A stretch of DNA of 64,000 nucleotides, taken from Acanthosepion lycidas. Lineage: Eukaryota; Mollusca; Cephalopoda; Sepiida; Sepiidae. Below, piece after piece: positions 1 to 11,963 of the stretch; positions within the stretch are counted from its first letter, which is position 1, and each line of letters begins with the position of its first letter. Where the stretch lies: the NCBI GenBank assembly GCA_963932145.1, contig OZ010577.1, forward strand, positions 19,839,227 to 19,903,226. The letters are read 5' to 3'. The notes under the pieces are model-generated. The model was given only the letters and a program-made list of their open reading frames with translations. It was not told the DNA's origin and searched no databases. The position numbers and the translations under genes are program-made.

Positions 1-2195
1 TTTTGAAGATACAGTTAAGCAAGACTTGTTTTAACCAATGCAAAGTCTAGGTGACGTTAAAAATTAAAATAGTTGTTAACCAAACTTCACAAGATGTCAG
101 AGGTCAAAGGTTCACAAAATCTTTTTAGTTTAAAGCAATCCAGGTATCAGATTATACAACTGGAGGAAGAAAAAAATAACTGCAAAGAAATCTGAACCCA
201 AGTTTCCAAGGAATGAATTAAGAGCAAGTAAATTCTTCACTATGTTAATAGTAAAAAAAGAAGAAAAAAAAAAAAAAAAAAGATTTAAACACATCTTAGA
301 ATACAAACCTTACTTGTGGGTTCACTAAAATCTTGTTATTGTTAGCTTTGGATAAAATAATGTTGATTATTTAACTACTGAATATCTATTTAAAACAGAA
401 TATCGGTTACAGAAAGGATTAGATTATTTTGAACAGTAAAGTTTATAATTTTGTAAGATCAATGGAAACTTTAATAAAAAACAGTTTTATATTGAAGCTA
501 AAGGAGTGGCCACAGACAGATGATGGGTTAAGGTGTCAAATGTATATTTGGTCTACATTGTCAAGAAAGCATTTACTATACTTTAACAAAAAAAAAAAAA
601 ACATGAAGCAATAAAAATAAGTAAAATTCTTACTATAGCAGTTTAAATAAAAATCAATTGGGAGTATTGTCTCATTTGAAGTCCTATAAAAGTAAAATAA
701 AATCAACAAAAATTTCCTCCCTCCCACTGTGAAATACTATGCTGAATGGTTAACAAAATCCAAGTACCTTAGTACTTTTGAAATAATAATAAAGAAAAAC
801 CCTATCTCACATCAAACAATTTACCTATGACTAATTAAAACTCATGATTGGTCAACAGTTAGAAAAAAAAATCAATAAATTAAAAAAGCATTCAAAATTT
901 TCAGGAAAAAACCTTCAGACCTTGAACATTTTGGCTTATAAATATAAGCACACATAAAGTATCTATATTATATACAATATACATAGAGTGTATACAAAAT
1001 TACATATATATATTTACATACATACACATATCAACACACAAACACATTGTTATGATAGTGTTAATATGTAGCTTTGTCATATAATGTTCACTTTCCTCTT
1101 TTCATTTGTATATAGAACAGTTTTTAGATTAATATTCAAGATCCTTTGAAGCTGAAAGATTTCTGTTTCATACTTTTGTACAAAGAGTTCAATTAATTGT
1201 ACAATGTTTTTAATTTGAATTATTTAATTATTTTTTTTTTCTTCCATTTCTTTTTTAGAAGTGTTGCATCAAAACTGAAGGCTGGCACTGACTTGCACCA
1301 AGAACCAATTGCCAGAATAAAAACAATGAAAATGTTTCTATCCAATGTTATCACTGCAGTCATCATCATCATCATCATCAACCTTTAGTGATGCTTGAAA
1401 TCAAAAAGGCACAAACATGGTTAAACTCATTTTATGGACAAGGGAAGGGGGGGGGTGACTGAGTAAAATGACTATCTTTCTTGTAGGAGCCAGGGGATAA
1501 GGAGAGAAAAGGCACAAGCATTCTCCACCTCTCAATGAGTTTGTTTTGGGGTTTTTTTGTTTTGTTTTTTTTTGTTAGTAGTCTAGTTTCAGACTACAGA
1601 AGCCTGACTGGCATTCATATATATATATATCTAAGTAAAAATGCAAATTGATAATTAGTAATCTTTCTATATTCTTCCCTTGAATTTTTGACAATTTTCT
1701 TCTAGTGCTATGACTGGTAAATGACAAATTTCAAATTGTGTGATAAGAGATTAATGATTCCTTTAGATTTTTAGATCTTAAGAAAAAGAAACTGAACTAG
1801 ATTTACCAAAAACCAAAAATTATATAAAAATTATATAAAAATTATTAATAAAATAAAATTCAACTTAAATATCTTATTTAATGATACATTTATTTGCTCA
1901 GATGTTAATCAACAAGACTCTCCACCCAAATTTTAATACATTATTCAGATAAAAAAAAAAAAAAAAAAAAAATTGTATTATAATGTTCCTTTTAATAATC
2001 TTAAATGAGAAAAAATAAAAACAACTCAAATCCTGCAAGGTTTTGGATTTTATTTTTACTTACAAATAAAAAGATTTTAACTTAAAATTTATGCAGAAAA
2101 TAATAAGATAAAACTTAAAAACCTGAAAATAACCAATGGTATAAAAATTATTTTGATAATATTTAAAGCTTAAAGGTAGTTTAGACATCTATAAT

Positions 2196-2229
<34 letters not shown>

Positions 2230-2639
2230 AGAAAAATTATAAAACCATTCTCCTTGTAAATAGGAAAAATTAAAATACCGCAGTAACTTAAATATATATA
2301 TATTTTTTACACTTACTAATGTATTTGAGCCTCTTGGGTATATTATAAACAATTTCCAATCCTTTCATTGCATGTCAAAGACAATTGAACATAAAATAAA
2401 AGTCCTTCAATAGTTCTTCAATCTATTGCTTTAAAAAGGAAAAAATTAGATGACTTAACTAGATGACAGCCATCCAGGCCTTAGAAAAAAAAAATACCAA
2501 TGGGATTTACTCAAACAGTAAAATTTGTGATTTACAGTCAACATCACATAGCAAAGGCAGAGGGACTTATCCAAGAAGTGAACTGACTTTGGCAATGTGG
2601 GAAGAATTTAGAGAAATTTCTCTTTTTCCATCCCTGTAA

Positions 2640-2930
2640 TTTTTATTTTTTTGTCAGCAGGTACTTACACTATTCACTTATCAAGCAAATTCTGTGTGGA
2701 TGGACTCTGGGTACAGGGTTTGAAAAACTGGCCCAAGGTTCAGATGGTCAGCTTCCACCCTGGGAACTTGAACCTGCATGTGCCTCATGGCAAGGGGCAG
2801 CAGCAAATGAATGCAAATTTTTACCAGATGAGCCCTGCCACTCACCTGTGTTCAGTGAATGAACATGGTTTGAAATTTAACAGATGCCTGTCACATTGAG
2901 TGACAGGCTACAACTGTTTCAATGATTTGT
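2640..2930 (-). other. Less AT-rich island in probable 3' UTR, with a perfect hairpin
   Basis: This 290-bp patch is visibly richer in G and C than its surroundings. It ends in a perfect 9-bp stem with a 5-base loop (2886-2894 paired with 2900-2908). The minus strand contains CAGGTTCAAGTTCCC, which resembles a pol III B box, so a tRNA-derived SINE remnant is possible. A conserved 3' UTR block is the alternative. The 82-codon plus-strand frame here resembles no family I know. Confidence 0.35.
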
Positions 2931-2996
2931 AATTATGTTAGATTAATAATAAGTGAATCAATGATGATGATTAGGATGCATTAATAATCAATAATA

Positions 2997-3002
2997 TTTA
3001 TT
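2997..3002 (-). promoter_or_regulatory. Candidate polyadenylation signal (AATAAA)
   Basis: Reading the minus strand, AATAAA lies about 160 bases beyond the ARID5B-like stop codon. It is the first canonical hexamer noted there. In so AT-rich a region such hexamers occur often by chance, and vertebrate ARID5B has a long 3' UTR, so distal sites are equally possible. Confidence 0.3.
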
Positions 3003-3163
3003 CCTGCTGGTTGAGGGAGTAATGATATCTGTACCCCATATGGTGGGGGACAAAAAAAAAAAAAAAAAAAAAAACAACAATGAAAACATATTACTGCCAA
3101 CAACAGTACAAACTAAAGAAAAAAAAAAAAAAAAAAAAAAAGAAAAAAAAATATTAGTGCTGG

Positions 3164-3670
3164 TTACTTATGATAAACATAACGGTTTAGATTTGATTGA
3201 TTCAAGAAAGATGATGCAAAAGGTGAGGAATTAGGAAGCAGTAAAGGCGGGGGTAGATAATAGTCTTTGGGTGGTCGGTAGTCTAACCCTGTGGAAGGGT
3301 GCTGTATTGATGACAGTGATGGCGGCTGTTGCTGCTTTTGTTGTTGATGCTGTGGTGATTGTTGTTGTTGTGGTGGTGGTGGCGGCGGAGGAGGAGGTGG
3401 CGGTGGCGGAGGAGGAGGAGGCGGCATCGGAGGTGGAGGAAAGTGTGGAGACTCCAGCATTCGTTGCATCTGTGAAGAGGAGATCATGCCGGTGTGCATC
3501 AGATGTGCTGACTGAAGGGGCTGTGGAAAGGCTGGGTGCACTGAGGGGGCAGCAGGCAGACTGAGTCCTGCTAAATGAGGGTTGGACGCTGAGCTGAGAG
3601 TAGTTGGAGTTAAAGACTCCTGCTGCTGTGATGAAGAAGAGTATCTGTTGGTTGAGAGATGACTGGAGGC
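3164..3670 (-). CDS. ARID5B: ARID5B-like, terminal coding exon (poly-Pro/poly-Gln tail)
   Basis: Residues 870-1037 of the visible protein. The acceptor is ...TTATTGTAG at 3671-3672. The exon opens in phase 0 (ASSHLSTNRYSSSS) directly after the 11964 donor and ends at the stop 3164-3166. It encodes a Ser/Gln-rich start, a His/Pro/Met stretch (HPAFPQPLQSAHLMH), four prolines, Met, then 18 consecutive prolines, followed by Gln runs, and finishes LNQSNLNRYVYHK. The prolines use mixed CCA, CCG and CCT codons, unlike a simple codon expansion. Such tails are usually disordered and may bind cofactors (inference). The plus-strand open frame over the same bases (3271-3564) is a shadow of the repeat. 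Confidence 0.9.
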   Translation of the reverse strand, partial: ASSHLSTNRYSSSSQQQESLTPTTLSSASNPHLAGLSLPAAPSVHPAFPQPLQSAHLMHTGMISSSQMQRMLESPHFPPPPMPPPPPPPPPPPPPPPPPPQQQQSPQHQQQKQQQPPSLSSIQHPSTGLDYRPPKDYYLPPPLLLPNSSPFASSFLNQSNLNRYVYHK

Positions 3671-4002
3671 CTACAATAAATATAAATAAAAAAAAATAAA
3701 AAAAAATAAAATCAACATTGGGGGGAAATAAGACACTTAAAAATCAAAAACACATGAAAAAAATAAATAAATAAATAAATTTACATTATCCAGTGTTTTA
3801 TGTAATTTTTATCAGAAAGCTTTAAATAAGTCTGAGAATGTCTTTCAGACTATGAAACCAGAAATGGTAAATCCAAATCAAATTTGAACTGGAATTAGAA
3901 TGTATATTAAAATATGTCCATGGGTTTTTGAGTGGCTAGTTTTGTGTTACCCAAGCCAAAAAATAATATTTCCACTATAAATAAATTGATAAGTCTGTAA
4001 TA

Positions 4003-4040
<38 letters not shown>

Positions 4041-5125
4041 TGATTGTTTTATAAGCTTAAACTAGTGTTCTGCAAACTTAACTTCAGGACGCAGAGTTGT
4101 AGCACAAGTAAAACTCTGGTGGCACTTTAAATTTTAATAAGGTCAAATTAGTCACGAAATTTAGAAATATGAAATTTTTGCTTAGCATTTCCAAATATTA
4201 GTTGTACAGTTTTTTTTTAAAGGGAATTTATGAAGAATCTGCGTTTCTTTCTTTTTTCTTTTTAAAGATTAACCAATAATGACAGATTTAAATCTCTTGC
4301 AGAAACCAAAAGAAAAAGGATTATCCACTCCTTAAAGATTAAATAATTTATATACCCAATTTAAAATATCAAATTACAAAGACTTGACTTAGATATGGAA
4401 GCAATGTGCTTTGTAAATTGCTCTCCTGTTAACATGGGGTGCATCCAGCTACCTCTCAGTGTTCATTAGTGTGCCTAGGTGCACCAGTTGAATAACACCG
4501 TCTTAAACAGACACCTAATAACAATTAAGATTTAGCATTAAAATATACATCTATTTCATAAACGCGTTTTATAGCTAATCAGTGTCTCCAAACAAAATAA
4601 AAAAATCTATCCTTTGGGGGAAGTGATTATTTTTTATCCCCAAGGGTTCAAAATTCAAGATGTACCTATTTCATTAAAATGTGATTTTTGCAAATTTTAA
4701 CTTGGCATTTTTATTTTAACATCAAATTGGAGCCTCTATTTTGGAAATAACCGACTGGCTTAATTTTGATGATCTTTTACATAATTTACATTACCTGCAG
4801 TGTTTTTAAATTAATGTTCACTCAATACAAGGCCCAAGAGCCACTCAAGATAGGGAAAGAAGTGAAGTTCTTGGAGACATACAAGAATGATAATGGCTGA
4901 CTATAGACTTGAAGAGGTCAAGATTTAATTAGTGAATAACATTTCAGAGTTCAAGCAGAGACATCAGAATTATAGAGTTGAAGTAGGCCTTAGAAAGAAC
5001 CAGAAATCTAATCCTAAACAGGAAACAAGGGATAAACCTATATTCCTGTTCAAAAAACTGGGGAGGAGTGTGAACCAGACAATAGGCAAACCTATCTACT
5101 CCTATCAAAAATCTTTAAATAAATT

Positions 5126-5157
<32 letters not shown>

Positions 5158-5197
5158 TGTATGATTGTTTTGTATGCCTAAATAAACACCTATACAG

Positions 5198-5317
5198 CAT
5201 TAAAATATACATCTGTTCTCTCTTAGCAAACATATTTAGATAGCCATCACTTTGATATCAGCCATCATGTAATAACACAATGTATCAGCTATTATAGAAC
5301 AGATGTATATTTTAATG
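5198..5317. repeat. Inverted repeat with perfect 22-bp arms
   Basis: Arm 5198-5219 (CATTAAAATATACATCTGTT plus CT) is exactly complementary to 5296-5317, with a 76-bp spacer. A related direct sequence (GCATTAAAATATACATCT) lies at about 4534-4551, so this is a small dispersed unit, probably a non-autonomous DNA element relic. Confidence 0.6.
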
Positions 5318-5486
5318 ATAAATGCGTATAAAGTATCCGTTTATGCACTCCCCCAAATATCCCTTTTTGTTTTTTTCTTACATACATACAACAAATATTA
5401 GAGAAGTAGTACAAGATTCAAGGCATCTTATTTGCTAAATTCCTAATCCCTTATAACCAGTGCAATAATAAAAAAATAAAAATAAA

Positions 5487-6215
5487 AATGTGTACCATCA
5501 AGACAATTCCCTGATGCCTACAGCAATATACCAAAGTAATTTAGATGCTAAAATCAAACAAGTGCAACAATTTAAATATCTGGGAAGGGTTTTAACAGAG
5601 GATAGAAAGTGCAACACTGAAATCCAAAGGGGCATTGGGATTGTGAAAGATGCCTTCCAAAAGCTAAGCAAAGTATTAAGAAACAGAAAAATTTCATTAC
5701 AAACAAAAAAAAAAAAAAAAAAGAAATACTGAACTGTTATGTAATATCAGTTCTCTTATATGGCATTAAATGCTGGACAATCTCCTCACTGATGAAAAAG
5801 AGACTTAAGCAACAAAAAATGTAGTTCTATAAAAGGATGCCAAGAATACCATGGACCAAACATGTGAGCAATGACAAAGTTTTAGAGGAAATGGAAACAA
5901 GGAGGACACATCAGGGAGAGATAGCTGAAATTTCTAGATCACATAATGAGGAAAGAGGGCTTGAAAAATCTGATACTCACAGGACAGATTGAAGGCAAGA
6001 GGGTCAGAGGAGAACAATACATAACATGTGAGTTTGAATAAATGGATGATGGAACGAGGTTTAGGAGAGATAGCAAAAAGACAATTTATTAAGAGCTACA
6101 AATTACAGGAAATTGTGGAGAGCCATGATTGTCAATATCCTAAAGGGAGATGGAAAAGAACTTGACAATTCTTACACCAGTCCACGTGCAAATGTGAGCG
6201 GAATCTAACATTAAA
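5487..6215 (+). mobile_element. RTE-like LINE relic, 3' part of reverse-transcriptase ORF
   Basis: Translating the plus strand gives the conserved block after the RT palm of RTE/BovB-like LINEs: VQQFKYLGRVLTEDRKCNTE, then IGIVKDAFQKLSKVLRNRK. After an A-rich interruption at 5705-5722 come frames resembling LNCYVISVLLYGIKCWTISS, a TMWTKHVSN-like segment and the G-K-R-V-R-G region near 5990-6020. The frame is broken by stops and frameshifts, so it is dead. No 5' endonuclease or catalytic RT region is seen. A second copy lies at 44363-44835. Confidence 0.8.
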
Positions 6216-6862
6216 TAAGGACCTCCCGCCAAACACCATATTTATGAGAAGATTTGTAAATGTTTATTAAATCTATTTGCTGTGCAGCTATTGTTAATGA
6301 GCACCTCTGACAAATTATTAAAATGATGATTTTTATCCTCACTTATGGCCTTGTGAGAGATTAAGCTTAGCTTAATGGTTATCTATCTAGATTTCTTTGT
6401 CATAGCATAATGGTTAACAATCTTATCTCTCAGATCATTATCACTGTAGTGAATTCAAGCCTTACTAAAGAGCACCACATTTGAAGCATGAAGTAAACTA
6501 CACTAATATGTTGTGAGACTGTTTACAGAGTTGGCCACATTTGCAGCCTTGTACCAGACCAAATTGAGTATTATCCACATATATAAAAATGCAATGTGCA
6601 TAGATGTAGGTTATTATGTAGGCAGTGTGTGCAACACAGACTATACTCTGATCCTTGGCAGAGCACACATACATACTCGGGGGAGAAAGAAGTGTAGATT
6701 CGAATATAATAACTGTATTTTTTTTTAGCAGGTACAATACTAATCAGTTTAATAATGATAATAAAAAATAACCCAATTTTTTATTATTTGTGGAAAAATG
6801 AATAATTGAAACATACATCTTAGCTATGTTCCATGAATCTATATAGCTAATAAACAACAAAA

Positions 6863-6901
<39 letters not shown>

Positions 6902-7191
6902 TTAAATTATCATCCCATTAAAAAAAATATCCCATTAAAAAAAAATTATCATTCCATTAAAAAAAATTAGAAACATTCTGGGAATTATGTATTTCAAGTA
7001 TGAAACTTGAAAAATAAGATAAGGTTATGTATATTGGAGAAATAGATACAATTCATAATGAATATAAAGTCAGAAAATTCTTTTAAATTTAACATTGAGT
7101 TAAAAAAAAAACAAAAAAAAAACTAATGTATTAAATAGCAATGAATATATTTGATAAACAAACATTTTCAAATTTCAAGGTGATAAAATAG

Positions 7192-7195
<4 letters not shown>

Positions 7196-7245
<50 letters not shown>
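7196..7245. repeat. (TA)n microsatellite
   Basis: About 50 bp of uninterrupted TA dinucleotide inside the 8.3-kb intron. Confidence 0.95.
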
Positions 7246-7249
<4 letters not shown>

Positions 7250-7623
7250 GAAAAAAAGAAAGAATTTTTAAAAGTTATAAGAAAAAAAAAATTACTTCTG
7301 GGAAATTAAAGTTAAATCATGAAGGAAAATGTTATCCGATAGGAATTTATTTTTTTTGTTCTTTATTTTACCATCAAAATTGAAGTTTTTCTGGACCAAA
7401 ACATTTATTTTAAAGCGGAATTTTATTTGAAACAATTCATTTGTGGTTATGGTTAATGTTTATTGATATAAATGATAAATACAATGTAGTCAATTTAAAA
7501 TCACATTTAGTTTGCTTTAAATGAATTTAATCTTGTAATAGTTAAAACTTTTTCTGAAAGCAGCTATAATACAATACAGCAAAAATAAATGATGTGTGTG
7601 TGTGTGCGTGTGCGTATATATTT

Positions 7624-9556
7624 ATATAATTATTTATTTGAAAATTATAACAAATATGTTATAAAATCACTAGAAAAATAGCCATTTTGTTTCAACACCT
7701 CTGGTGTCTTATCAAGTGATGATGTTGAATGTAGAATAAAGGGTTTTAAAAGTTTCAAATCAATTAAGCACCCCTCACAAGGGGAAACGCTGTTACATAA
7801 GCTGGAATGGCCAATCAAAATACAAGTATATGAGAATTCAAAAAACTTGACAACGAACTAAGGTCATAATAACTATTTAATGTCTTAATGTTGGGGTTAG
7901 ACTAAAATAAAATTTATTCTAACTAATAAGTATTAAATTATATGATAAAATTTGAAATTAAAAATTACCCATTCTAAAATTTAAATTTAATCTATTAAGT
8001 TTAAAATTATAAAATTACTAAGGAAAAAAGAAAAAATACATGTTATTCTATTTTGTTTTTATTGAAATTAATTTGGAATAAATGTTAAGATCAACTGTTG
8101 TTCAGAATTTCATGACAACATAGATACATTTGAATTCTAAACATAGGCAGGGGAGGATGACATCTTGCAAAAGATAATACATACACAATCAGATTATAAT
8201 ACATAAGCATACATGCAGATGTATTTAGATATATATATACACACAAAAAAGTGACAAGACAGGAAATATCTCCATGACCCTTTACAAAAAGAAAAAAAAA
8301 GAAAAACATACATACACAATGAAAGGTGCATCCAAGTTACCATACACATAGACACCGATGAAGACATATACATACACCCACATACATTGACATAGACACT
8401 CGTTACAACAACCAAGAAATATTTAAGATTGAAAGTGTTATTAAACGAATTCTAACCACTTATTAAAATATAACTTATACGGGCAAATATACATAGATAA
8501 AAATGGTCTAATAGAACAAAGAAACAAACAATAGGGAAAGAAACACACATACATATATGCATATATACACATACAGAAGCCAGCATAAATATATCAAGCG
8601 ACACAGCAACATGTGTAGATATATTTATGTGTATATGTATATATGTGTGTACATGTTTGTCTGTATGTAGGCTTTTCTGTATTTGTCTGTAGTGAAGAAT
8701 GTGTGTACACTGTACACATATATCTGTAGGTAGTTTTTATTTTCTTTCACCTACTGTGCAGTAGTGCGTATATAGATATATATGAAATATATATTTTTAT
8801 ATATATTTGTGTGGTTAGAATTCGTTTAATAACACTTTCAAACTTAAATATTTCTTGGTTATTGTAACGGAGTATGTGGGTGTATGTACATGTCTTCATC
8901 GGTGTCTATGTGTATGGTAACTCTGATGTTTTTCTTTTTTTTTCTTTTGTAAAGTGTCGTGGAGATATTTCCTGTCTTGTCACTTTTTGTGTGTGTGTAT
9001 ATATCTAAATATGTCTGCATGCATGCTTATGTATTATAATCTTATTGTGTATGTATTATCTTTTGCAAGATGTCAGTTGATCTTAATGTTTATTCCAACT
9101 TAATTTCGCTAAAAACAAAATAAATAGAATAACATATGTATTTTTTTCTTTTTTCCTTAGTAATTTTATAATTTTAAACTTAATAGATTAAATTTAAATT
9201 TTAGAATGGGTAATTTTTAATTTCAAATTTTATCGTATAATTTAATACTTATTAGTTAGAATAAATTTTATTTAAGTCTAACCCCAACATTAAGACATTA
9301 AATAGTTATTATAACCTTAGTTCGTTGTCAAGTTTTTTGAATTCTCATATGCTTGTATTTTGATTGGTCATTCCAGCTTATGTAACAGTGTTTCCCCTTG
9401 CGAGGTGTGGTTAATTAATTTGAAACTTTTAAAACCCTTTATTCTACATTCAACATCATCACTTGATAAGACACCAGAGGTGTTGAAACAAAATGACAAT
9501 TTTTGTAGTGATTTTATAACATATTTATGTTATAATTTTCAAATAAATAATTATAT
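7624..9556. mobile_element. Foldback element, about 1.93 kb with arms of roughly 750-840 bp
   Basis: Left arm 7624-8460 and right arm 8812-9556 are inverted copies. The outer ends pair (ATATAATTATTTATTTG against CAAATAAATAATTATAT), and so do the inner ends (8440-8460 with 8812-8835). Over long stretches the arms differ by only scattered bases. The left arm has an extra block of about 58 bp (8098-8158) and another of about 25 bp (8313-8336). The 350-bp centre is a degenerate TA/CA/GT sequence with no coding capacity. No transposase is present, so it would be non-autonomous. The high arm similarity suggests recent origin or gene conversion. Family unknown to me. Confidence 0.85.
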
Positions 9557-10464
9557 TTGCTCTACTCTGTATTGAGCACTCTTTTAAGAATAGTAATTGT
9601 TGGTTATTGGAATTTATTCTGTATACTCCAATACTATACTTGGGTGTGTGTGTATGTGTGTATATATATATATATATATTTATTTGACTACCTGCAAGGA
9701 ACAAAATCATTTTGGATAGTTAATATGTTCCAACATTATTAATCTGATAGAAAATCCCTTTTGATTGTATATCAGAGGCATAAAAAGATAAACTGAATTG
9801 GTACATTTAATGACTGCTTCTTGGCTACAAACAGAAATAGTTTCCCCAGTTAGCAATTGTTTCAATTTCATTTTAAAAATTGAGTGGTTTTAAAAAAAAA
9901 AAAAAAATTATTTTAGGTCAGTATATTCTTAAATTTTTCCCAATATTTTATTAGACAGGAGGTTATTTTTTCTTGGAGGAGGTGAGGGTAAAATATACCT
10001 TTTTTTTTTTTGTCATTCAATATTTAACTGCTCAATTGTTTTTGGTGGTTTATTTTCTTCAGTTACTTTTTATTCTGTATTTGAAAATTTAAACCTCAAA
10101 AGAAAATGTTAGAAACGAAAAAAATAACAGAACTTGGTAGAAAACACAAATTGCAGCAACAAATAATTTGTACAAAATTTCTAATTGTAATTGGTACCAA
10201 TAATTTATTAATATAAAAATAATTTAAATAAAACAACTTAATTTGGATAATTCCATTGTATTTTTATTTAAATGAATAAAAACTGTGATTAAAATTTGAG
10301 GAATATTTTAAATCTTTGCATTTTTCAAAGATTTACTTTAAATTATTGTACATGTGTTTTAAAATATAGCAAGAAAGTCGAATATAATAAACTACACACA
10401 CACACACACACAGTAGAATGTTTTGTCTCATATATGATCTGAACCATACTATTGCTTTTAGGTT

Positions 10465-10495
<31 letters not shown>

Positions 10496-11571
10496 AAGCG
10501 TAAGTGAGCTTTAATATAAGTATTTAAATACATACACACAGTCCTATACTGACTTTTTATATAAACAAGTGTTATCACATGTTGGATTTATTTAACAAAT
10601 AAAATAAAGCCATTATTTTTTTCATTCACTAATTATTACATAACAACACAGTAAATTCTGGCAGTTAGTATTTTAGAGCTGACTGTATATTAACTTGGAG
10701 TAGTAGGTAAATTTTTTTTTAGTTACTTTCCAACTATTCCACTGCTTCACATTAGTCATTTTCTGTTTTAACAAATAAAAAAAAATTTTTGGTGGCACAG
10801 AGAAAAAAAGTTGATAAAAGATATATAAAACATGCAATTTTTTTAAGCTTTGTCCTAAGAAAATTTTACTCTTAATTTTTATGTCGTGCATTGATAAATC
10901 AGAAGAAAAAAGATTTTAAGGAGCCAGGAACTAAGTTAAGCATTACCAATAATTTATTATTTGTATAATTAGAATCTATTCCATAATATAAAACATAATT
11001 TGACTACAGTTACCTGTTACTCAGATAATCTGTTGTTATAGTAACCAATAAATGAACATGCTTTGTGTAGCAATAAGAAAATATCACTGTAGTAAATACT
11101 AAATCTCAATTTGAATGCATTTGCTTTTCTTTTAATTTAAAGAGCACAATTCTTTCTTACATTCAATAATTTTTTTTAGATAAAAACCCAAGATTACCCA
11201 TCTAGAAAATATAAACAATAAACAATGCAATTGCGGAATTACTTAAATACTGCCATAATTTTTGGATGGCATGGATAAATTAGTGTACATTTAAAAAAGA
11301 AAAATATGCATATATACACACAGCTAGAACAAAATAATACTAAAGTTTAAATAATTTGTCAAAAAACATCAATATAAATCTTGCTCTTTTGGCTGCAATT
11401 AAATATTGTGTGTGTATGTGTGTGCATGGTGATGAAGGCAACCATAGTTGTCTCCCCCAACCCTTGAACTACTCGACTATAAAAGAAATGGTTGAATAAC
11501 ACTTACGGACAGTAAGTAGTTAAATTGTAATGAATAAAGCTCCACTGCAACTTTAAACAATTGTGTAGCCA

Positions 11572-11784
11572 TCAATCATTACTAAATGATGAAAGTGTTT
11601 TGTGCTTGAGCACAATCATCAAGCTATCTGGGTTGGATAGTAGCTGCTATCCAACCCAGATGGCCTGAAAAGTCGGTTGGATAGCAGCTCGGTGTAGTAG
11701 ATAGTAGTTATGCTACTATCCAACTCAGATGGCCTGAAAAGTGTGTTCAAGCATGAAACAGATTACTGCCATTTAGCATTGATC
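11572..11784. mobile_element. Small palindromic element with nested hairpins
   Basis: The outer segments are inverted (TGTTTTGTGCTTGAGCAC near 11596-11613 against GTGTGTTCAAGCATGAAACA near 11741-11760). Inside is a perfect 15-bp stem with a 6-base loop (11626-11640 with 11647-11661). A 27-bp unit, CTATCCAACYCAGATGGCCT followed by GAAAAGT, is directly repeated at 11647-11673 and 11716-11742. It looks like a MITE-type element with an internal duplication; no family recognised. Confidence 0.6.
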
Positions 11785-11963
11785 TCTGTGTATACACTGC
11801 TTATATGCTCTATATGGATATTGAGGTTTTTTTTTTTACCCTATAAATATAACATACCTTAAAACTACATTTTTATAGATATATATATTAGTTGCAAGCA
11901 GAGATAGTGGAAAAAGATAAGCAGTGTCTATCAGACTGATTATGAATTTATCCTAATACAAAC

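Larger units (their letters stand above)
1..3163. other. 3' UTR / 3' flanking region of the ARID5B-like gene
   Basis: No coding gene is supported here. The stretch is AT-rich with homopolymer runs near 1951-1971, 2201-2228, 3052-3074 and 3120-3140, a (CAT)n run at about 1358-1382 and a short (TA)n near 1618-1630. Two patches are less AT-rich (about 1255-1450 and 2640-2930) and may be untranslated exon sequence on the minus strand. How far the transcript extends below the stop at 3164 cannot be decided from the sequence. Confidence 0.6.
3671..11963 (-). other. ARID5B: Intron (8.3 kb) between main exon and terminal exon
   Basis: The donor is AAG|GTTTGT at 11963 and the acceptor lies at 3671. 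No exon is seen inside. It holds an RTE-like LINE relic (5487-6215), a perfect 22-bp inverted repeat (5198-5317), a (TA)n tract (7196-7245), a long foldback element (7624-9556), short (CA)n and (GT)n tracts near 10395-10490, and a small palindromic element (11572-11784). The rest is AT-rich sequence with poly-A runs (for example 4008-4037, 5130-5157, 6862-6898). Confidence 0.85.

Noticed and set aside
2651-2899. 82-codon plus-strand frame with near-normal composition
   Set aside because: No family resemblance; it lies antisense to the probable 3' UTR and overlaps a hairpin.
4430-4520. Less AT-rich patch with GGTGCA/TGCACC pairing
   Set aside because: The pairing is only about 6-7 bp and no copy was found elsewhere in the window.
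6380-6500. tRNA-like stretch (TAGCATAATGGTTAACAATC ... GTGAATTCAAGCC)
   Set aside because: A- and B-box-like words are present, but no second copy or cloverleaf could be shown; possible old SINE only.
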